Positions 57,962-64,000 of a DNA stretch of 64,000 nt are shown here, piece after piece. A model generated the notes under the pieces. The model was not told where the DNA came from. It searched no databases and was given only the letters and a program-made list of their open reading frames with translations. The stretch's first letter is position 1, and each line of letters begins with the position of its first letter. This DNA comes from Brevipalpus yothersi (Eukaryota > Arthropoda > Arachnida > Trombidiformes > Tenuipalpidae). Position numbers and translations under genes: made by a program. The stretch spans positions 18,698 through 82,697 of the forward strand of contig QZCP01000191.1 in NCBI GenBank assembly GCA_003956705.1. The letters run 5' to 3'.

Positions 57962-59036
57962 CTACCATGGGCGCCAAACACTTGGATCATTAAAGTGTTT
58001 TGAGGCGCTCTTTGAGCAATCAACCGGAGTGCACATCATATCATCATCAAAAGTGATGCTTGAAGAAGTTTTGGATGAAGGTGAAGAGGGTGGCGGTACA
58101 ACGATGGTGCGAAGGGTTAACGATTGGTGATGTGAAAGTGGTGAATAATTATGTGATAATGGTGAAAAACGAAAAGATGAGCTTAATGAGTCCGCTGATG
58201 GCGGTGGTGTGGACAGTTCCAATTCACTTTTAGGTCGTAGACAAGTGGTGTGACCAGAGGTGGAAGTGATTGTGGTTGCCAATGTGAGTGACTCGGGAAC
58301 TGATGATGAAGGTGATGATGACGATGAATTGTGGTGTGATTTAATAGAATCAGCATTGACTGGACGGAAAGTGTTGATGATGGTGGCGGTGGATGGTGAA
58401 GATGAATTGTGGAAAGAGATCACTGATCGTTGGGTTTGATTAGTTGATGTGAGAAGTTCGGAAGATAAATTTTCCAGTGAAGTGAGACCATTGGAAAGAT
58501 GATTTTTAAGACGACGCTTCATACCGGAATCCATATCGGGAACAATTTCAACAAATCGCTTGACTTCGGCTGCACACTCATCGAAACCATCTCGAAAATG
58601 ATTTAATGCTGATGAATCATCATCCTTCTGTTTACGCTGAATTCCTTTCAAAAATGATACAGTCATCTCGAGAATATCTGCTTTCTCAAGTTTGGAATAT
58701 TTTGATGGCTATAAGGTGGAAGGAAGGAAGAGAGAGAGAAACATAAAGTTAGACATATACACACACAAAAGTTAAGATAACGTTGGTATAGTGAAGAGCA
58801 AAGTTTTGCAAAACATTTGCATCAATAATAAATTAAATTAAATTAACACTTACGTCTTTATTATGGGCTTGTAGGATAAGAGTTTTAAGTTGCTCCAAAG
58901 AATTATTAATCCGAGCTCTTCGTCGCTTCTCCATAATAGGCTTGGTTGCCTTACGATGTTCGGAAGCGGACTTATTGGGAGGCTTTTTAGGCACTTCAAT
59001 TGCATTTGGATCGGTACGTGTGATGGACATTTTCAT
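57962..59036 (-). CDS. Hairy/HES-type bHLH-Orange transcriptional repressor, two exons
   Basis: DNA-binding repressor and typical Notch target. Exons 59036-58854 and 58708-57962 join in phase 0 across a 145-bp intron (309 residues). The basic region [19 protein letters not shown] contains the Pro that marks the Hairy/E(spl) class, followed by a helix-loop-helix split by the intron (LILQAHNKD | [20 protein letters not shown]). The Orange domain follows ([18 protein letters not shown]...LKNHLSNGL). The C-terminus is the Groucho-binding WRPW. Ser/Thr/Pro-rich linker between. The short [10 protein letters not shown] start is followed by a second possible ATG two codons later. It is closest to Hairy/HES1/4 rather than to Hey (no Gly in the basic region, WRPW and not YRPW). 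Confidence 0.93.
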
Positions 59037-60800
59037 TTTTGAATATTACAATTGTGTGTTTTTATAAACGTTAAAAATATCAATAACACACAGGCACAAA
59101 ATCAATAATGAACGAAACGAAGTAAACGGAAAAAAGATCCACACAAGTAAAGGCGGAAGATGATGATACAACTTGATGATATATATATTCGCGCGTGTTA
59201 ATACTTGCTCGCAAGTAAAAGTTGGAAAACGAAAAACGTTTGTGTATAGTGGAAAAATGTTAAACTTATCGTGTGTACGTTCAGATCACAAGTGAAGTCT
59301 TGATCCAAGAGAAGTGACCTTTTTCATTCCACCCCAGAAAAAAAGCGCCCGAAGGGAGGTGAAATGGTGGGATAGCTGAGGGGAGGAGGGGGAGAGAGGG
59401 CTAAAAGAGAGAGAAAGAAGAGAAGAGAGTGAAGAAATGTTAGTGGCCCAAGAAGGAACACTGCAGACGCCTGAGTGTGTATGTGTATGTGTGTGTACAT
59501 GCCACTACACTAAGATATGTGAAGAAGAAGAGCTCTGAGAACTTGGCTCGAGCAAGTTTCCCACAGTCCCGAGCACAGGCACGTGCGAGAGGAGCAAACT
59601 TATATGCCTCTCACAACCGTGAGAAACTCGGGAGCTCTTTCTCTTTCTCTTTCTCTCTCTCTCTCTTTCGGAATCTGCTCACTTTTAGCTCTGTCCCAGT
59701 CCAGGAGAGAGAGAGAGAAAGAGAAAGAGAGAAGATTGCAAGCGTGTTGCCAGGCCAAAAGAGAGCCTCTCTCTCTCGTGCCATTGAAAGTGGATTGCAT
59801 TGGAATGCATCTTTCTCTCTTTCTCTCTCTATCCAGCTTTCGGCCAGCATTCTGATGGTGAACGTGGGAACTTGGCTCACTCTTGAATCGGTGGCACGAG
59901 CGAGAGAGTATAGTGGAAGGTACAGGCCAAAAGTGAGCTCAGGCCACTTGCTTTGCGTTCTCATGCTCTCTCTCTCTCTCTTTAGCTCATCTTGAGCCTT
60001 TCTTAGCTGTGGCACTCTTGGGCCTCTCTTACAGAGCCGTCTGAGTCTTGAGGTGGAGGAGGAGTTGTGTTTCTCGTCTTGGGCCGATTAGGACCCGAGT
60101 GAGAGCGGCTCGTGAGCAGTTCTTAGCGTGAGAAAAAATTTTCCTCAAAGAAAGTAGAGAGAGAAAGAGAAAAAGAAAGAGAAAGCCCCGATGGTACGCA
60201 CACATAGAGAGAGAGAAAGAGAGAGAGAGTATATCTCGCTCTCATTCGCAGACTGACCTGGCTCTTCGAAAGCGATCTGCTGGCCATACATACAGTCAAG
60301 CATACAGACACATACATACGTACACATAGTGTTGCTCGATTCAATTAGAAAGCGATCTCTACCTGGAACTCTAGCTCTAGCTCTACTACCATGCTGTATG
60401 GACAACACGCGGGACAACCTGCTCGTGGAGGAATTTTGGAAGCCTCGGCGTGAGAAAAAATCCTCTCAACGGCTGGTCTCGTTGTGCATTCCCAAGACGT
60501 GGGACCTTTACTCAGGACCTTTGTCCATATGAGCCCGAGTGAAAGAGGGGGAACCAATGTGAAAAGAGAGAGAAAAGAAAGAGAGATAGAGAAAAGGGGG
60601 AGAGGGGACAGAGGGTGTAGAAGGCTGCAAGAAGTTGGAAAGAAAAAGAAGAAATATATATAATGGGCCAAGTTTCTTGTACGCCTCACCCAAGATTGAG
60701 AAAGCCATAAGATTGTCACTCGCTTTAGAGGCCCAAAATAGATGCTCGCGAGCCGCACGCGAACAGTAAGTAATCGAGGTTTTCCTTTCAATTCACAAAA
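59037..60800 (-). promoter_or_regulatory. HES gene upstream regulatory region with five CSL/Su(H) sites
   Basis: More GC-rich than the rest of the window. Exact YGTGRGAA sites at 59558-59565 (minus), 59618-59625, 59863-59870, 60127-60134 and 60449-60456 (plus). Class-C/E-box sites CACGTG at 59580-59585 and CACGCG at 60756-60761. An AT-rich TATATATATA lies near 59179-59190, about 150 bp before the start codon. Open frames here are GA/CT-biased and not coding. Confidence 0.55.
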
Positions 60801-61681
60801 ACTTTCTTATAAACACTTTCTTGGAAAGGCCAAAAAGTGGGCTTATCATTTGGCCTAGCCCATGTGTCCACTTGGCTTTATCGATTTTTCTTCTCCATCT
60901 TCTTCTTCCTACTCCTCCCTTCTCAAGAATGATGAGTATCATGAGTGATACTCAATCCGTTCATCTGATCTCTGTTATTGCATCGGCTATCATTCATAGT
61001 GAAGAATCGAGAATCTTTGATCAGATGGAGATGAAAAAAAATCACGAGACATGAATGTGAATATTTTCCCAGACACTTTGATACTTGTCTATCACTAGAA
61101 AACCTCGTTCTCTCTCTCTCTTTCTCTCTTTCCTCTCTTTTTCTGTCTAACGAAGCTCTACTGATTAGTAGATAAAATCCTGAACAGGAAATGTTCCAGA
61201 GAGCAAAAGCATTCAATGTAATTGATCGGAACTTCAAATAGTAATCAATTTATTTGCATGGGAATGTGTAATACTGTTGGAAAGGACGATGAACTCCATC
61301 TCTATGGTGAACAACATTTCAGAGCTATTTCTTGAATTTCAAACAAATGAACAAGAAAATTTGTTTCCAATAAGCACACCATCAAGTTTTTGGTTTAATA
61401 TTACTTGAATATTTCACATAATTTGGAGAATATAGACAATTTTTGATTTGATTTTGATTTTACTTTCCCTAATCAATCCTCAATCAAGGGCTTTCGTTTT
61501 AGGTCTCTTCGTTAAACATATCATCAGTCTATTGATAATTTTTTCGTTTGTCTCTGTTTCAATCTGATCACAATCTAACAGAAAAGCTCCAATTCATGAG
61601 ACACCTAGTAAAATGTATATTCAATTAAGAAATCAGGAAATATATTCGACAAAGTTAATAATATCAATGTACAGTGCATAA
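60801..61681. other. Intergenic, no feature recognised
   Basis: AT-rich sequence with short CT stretches near 61105-61140. No coding frame or RNA gene that I can support. Confidence 0.4.
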
Positions 61682-62017
61682 TCAAATAATAAATGCGTTT
61701 GGCATCATTGATGAAGCTCGTTTGATGTCAATGTTCACACTCATACCAGTACAGTAGAGTAATTGATTTGTGTTTTGTTGTGGAATAGTAGATCCACATC
61801 GACTGAAAGTTTCCCAACTCCAATCATGATCAACATTAGCAACATGAGTAACTTTGTCCCACTGACTTGTGCCCGATCCCATGGCCACAGTCGAATTAGA
61901 AACGAGATGAGCGTGAAATGAATTAAGAGTGACTTTTCTGTCGATGTACAAGACTAGCCATTCGTAGCCATTATCCTGAGAGTATGGAGAACAATAACGT
62001 GTAGTTAGTAATCGCAT
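61682..62017 (-). CDS. Orphan ORF, possible last exon of an unknown gene
   Basis: 111 codons from an ATG at 62017 to TGA at 61682. Composition is protein-like (six cysteines-or-tryptophan-rich segments such as DHDWSWETFSRCGS, an NGYEWLVLYIDRK strand, one NST glycosylation sequon). The frame continues upstream for 19 codons to a stop, with a possible acceptor CACACAG just before it. I do not recognise the family. It may be a complete small gene, a terminal exon or a fragment. Confidence 0.35.
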   Translation of the reverse strand: MRLLTTRYCSPYSQDNGYEWLVLYIDRKVTLNSFHAHLVSNSTVAMGSGTSQWDKVTHVANVDHDWSWETFSRCGSTIPQQNTNQLLYCTGMSVNIDIKRASSMMPNAFII

Positions 62018-62258
62018 GAGTTGGAGTGGGCCAAAAAAGTTAGCCCTCAGAATTGCCGCCACTCGTTTCCGCAATAATCAACCGTAATAGTGGCTCTGTG
62101 TGAGAGAAAAATGATTATTATCATTATTATTCAAAGCAATCGTAACGGCTTTGCGTTCTGTAATATAAAGTCAGCTCATCATCATGAATGAATTTCTATT
62201 CCTCACTCACAGGCAAATCACTTGAGCGTGATTCAAAATAGCGAATGAGAGAGAAAAT

Positions 62259-62291
<33 letters not shown>

Positions 62292-62517
62292 AAAGAGAGA
62301 TTCCCTAGAATCGGCCGCCGAAACCACTTTAATCACCACGGCACAGTGATTCGAAGTGAAAATTTTTCTCTACCAGAAAAATATGATGAAATTTGGTCGC
62401 ACTTTTTCTTTTCTCAGTCCACTGGTTACACAATCACAAGCCAGGCCAATCGTGACATCAACTTTTGGTCTATGAATGAAGTGGAACACCTTCACACACA
62501 CAAACATAGACCGCTAG

Positions 62518-62520
<3 letters not shown>

Positions 62521-62561
<41 letters not shown>
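62521..62561. repeat. (CT)n microsatellite
   Basis: Pure 41-nt run. Confidence 0.9.
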
Positions 62562-62563
<2 letters not shown>

Positions 62564-63943
62564 TTTCTCTCTGTTCCAAATTGTGTCTCGATGAAAAGCA
62601 GTAGTAACAATCATGATATGATTGCTCCAATAGGAGTACTAGCAAAGCGCCGAGGCATCCTTTTTCTTGGTAGCAATTCCGAAAGTGACCGAGGTGAGGC
62701 TGACCAGCAGCCGATTCATAGAGAAGAAGAGAGACCCATTGAAGAAAAGAGAGAGAGAACGTCTCACATGAAGAAGAATAAGAATAAGAAGAAGAAGAAA
62801 TAGAAAGAGAAAGAGAAAGAGAAAGAGAAAAAAGCCGTTGAAGTCCAAGACGTGAGGCTGTTAACATGGGCTCAGAAGTGAGGCTGGAGCTGGGACTGAA
62901 GCTGAGGGTGGGCAAGGAGTAATTGAAGTTAGCCTCTGAGCTTTCAATGAGAGCTCAGCCACTCTCTTGGCTCTTGGCTCTCCCATTTCGTAAGCACGCT
63001 TGATTTCCATCCAATTCTTTTTCCATTCTTTCTCTCTCTATCATCATCATCTTCTCTACTTCATTCCTTTTTCGCCTCTTTTGTTTTCACCAATCTTTCA
63101 TTATTGTGTTGGTGTCTCTATGCATCCTCTCTAAGCATCCACAACAGCCACAGGGTTGGACCAAGAAGCGTCTCTCTTCTGTTTTTTTGTTCACACTGAA
63201 ATAAAATTTGCTTCCCATCAAAAGCAACGGTCTGTGCAACCGAAACGTTAAGGTTTCATTATTATTGAGCCACCCAAACGGTGATGGATAATCAACTGAA
63301 TTTTTCTTGGACCCACACATAGGCTGGTCTCTCTAATCACAATTGAGTAGGGTGGTGAGGAATCAGAAGGAGTTGGAAGATTAATTGTGATTCCAAATAA
63401 TGTTGAGCATACGTGACGATGTAATAATATACATTGTACTTAGCATCAGAATAGATATGGTATGATTGGAATATTCGAATATTCGACACCTTGTGTCGTT
63501 GTGGGCGAAAAACTTCCCTAGGATTTGAGGTTCTGCTCTGTTTCTTTGATCCGAGTCAAGTCTTTTTCATTTGATTCAAGATGTTCTTGTGGAATGTATC
63601 GACGTTTGCAAACTTTGAACACTAAAGCAGAAGTTTCACACATTCATGAGTTCATCTGGCTTCCGAAAATTCCAAGCTTTACAAAATCTTTCAATTCATT
63701 TAATCCTCTGAAAATTTTTCCATTCTTACTCTCCTCTTATCTGTGAACTTGATCATCTTACCATGCAAGTATGCGGCTCAAAACCAAGAATATTCTCACA
63801 GAAGTGTGTACACACCGCTTGATCGATCCTTTGGTATGAATAAGGTGAACGTGTGTCCACTAGAGAGCCACTGGTCATTTTGTGTATTGTCCGTATACAG
63901 GTAAAAGATTACTACTACTACTACCGGGCTCATTCATGAGCTG

Positions 63944-63946
<3 letters not shown>

Positions 63947-64000
<54 letters not shown>
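63947..64000. repeat. (CT)n microsatellite, running off the window
   Basis: Pure CT run of at least 54 nt at the right edge; its true length is not visible. Confidence 0.9.

Larger units (their letters stand above)
62018..64000. other. Right end of window: intergenic with CT repeats
   Basis: GA-rich stretch at 62255-62300, (CT)n at 62521-62561, (GAAGAA)-type stretch near 62770-62800, and (CT)n from 63947 to the end. No coding frame with support. Confidence 0.45.

Noticed and set aside
59477..60791. Several 130-170-codon frames upstream of the HES gene
   Set aside because: Open because of GA/CT composition; overlapping frames on both strands, no domain, and the region carries regulatory motifs.

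Overview
This is a eukaryotic, AT-rich window, very probably from an acariform (astigmatid-type) mite. The reasons are short introns of about 45-150 bp in most genes, a single-domain ML/NPC2 protein of the mite group-2 allergen type, arthropod-style gene content, and very many pure (GA)n/(CT)n microsatellites. The species call is an inference; no rRNA or mitochondrial marker is present.

Layout. 1-514: 3' end of an ESF1-like nucleolar protein gene (+). 1394-2341: complete five-exon NDUFB10, complex I (+). 2536-3465: four-exon gene for an unrecognised secreted protein (-). 3538-37410: a 12-exon agrin gene (-), with 5' exon encoding a transmembrane N-terminus, six Kazal/follistatin-like units, two laminin-EGF units and one LamG. 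All exon phases join without a break, giving about 1409 residues. Its two 10-kb introns hold most of the microsatellites. 39970-41793: three-exon GPAT3/4-type acyltransferase (-). 43048-51332: a compact, gene-dense block unlike its surroundings (below). 52723-53200: ML-domain gene with an in-frame stop (+). 54019-56368: Grb7/10/14-type RA-PH-SH2 adaptor (-). 57962-59036: Hairy/HES bHLH-Orange-WRPW repressor (-), preceded by a 1.5-kb region carrying five exact CSL/Su(H) consensus sites. 61682-62017: orphan ORF. 63947-64000: the window ends in (CT)n.

The block at 43.0-51.3 kb is the most unusual part. An intact 1108-codon reading frame (EEP endonuclease, reverse transcriptase, degenerate RNase H, C-terminal CCHC) marks a non-LTR retroelement of the R1/I type. 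In place of one ORF1 with zinc knuckles it is preceded on the same strand by five small consecutive ORFs (134-154 codons). All five end in the same invariant finger, C-x2-C-x12-H-x5-C, and they are chained by a TAATG stop-start, an 8-nt overlap, a 6-nt gap, a 162-nt gap and a 17-nt overlap into the RT ORF. A sixth member with the identical finger lies on the opposite strand and ends 13 nt from the RT stop codon, and a spliced seventh, more divergent member lies upstream of it. A two-finger C2H2 gene is transcribed divergently from that one. This looks like a polycistronic, possibly ambisense, retroelement-associated zinc-finger family that I cannot match to a described system from memory.

Other genes act in separate pathways: ribosome biogenesis (ESF1), respiration (NDUFB10), extracellular matrix/synapse (agrin), glycerolipid synthesis (GPAT), receptor-tyrosine-kinase signalling (Grb) and Notch output (HES). 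Nothing suggests that the host genes form one functional unit.
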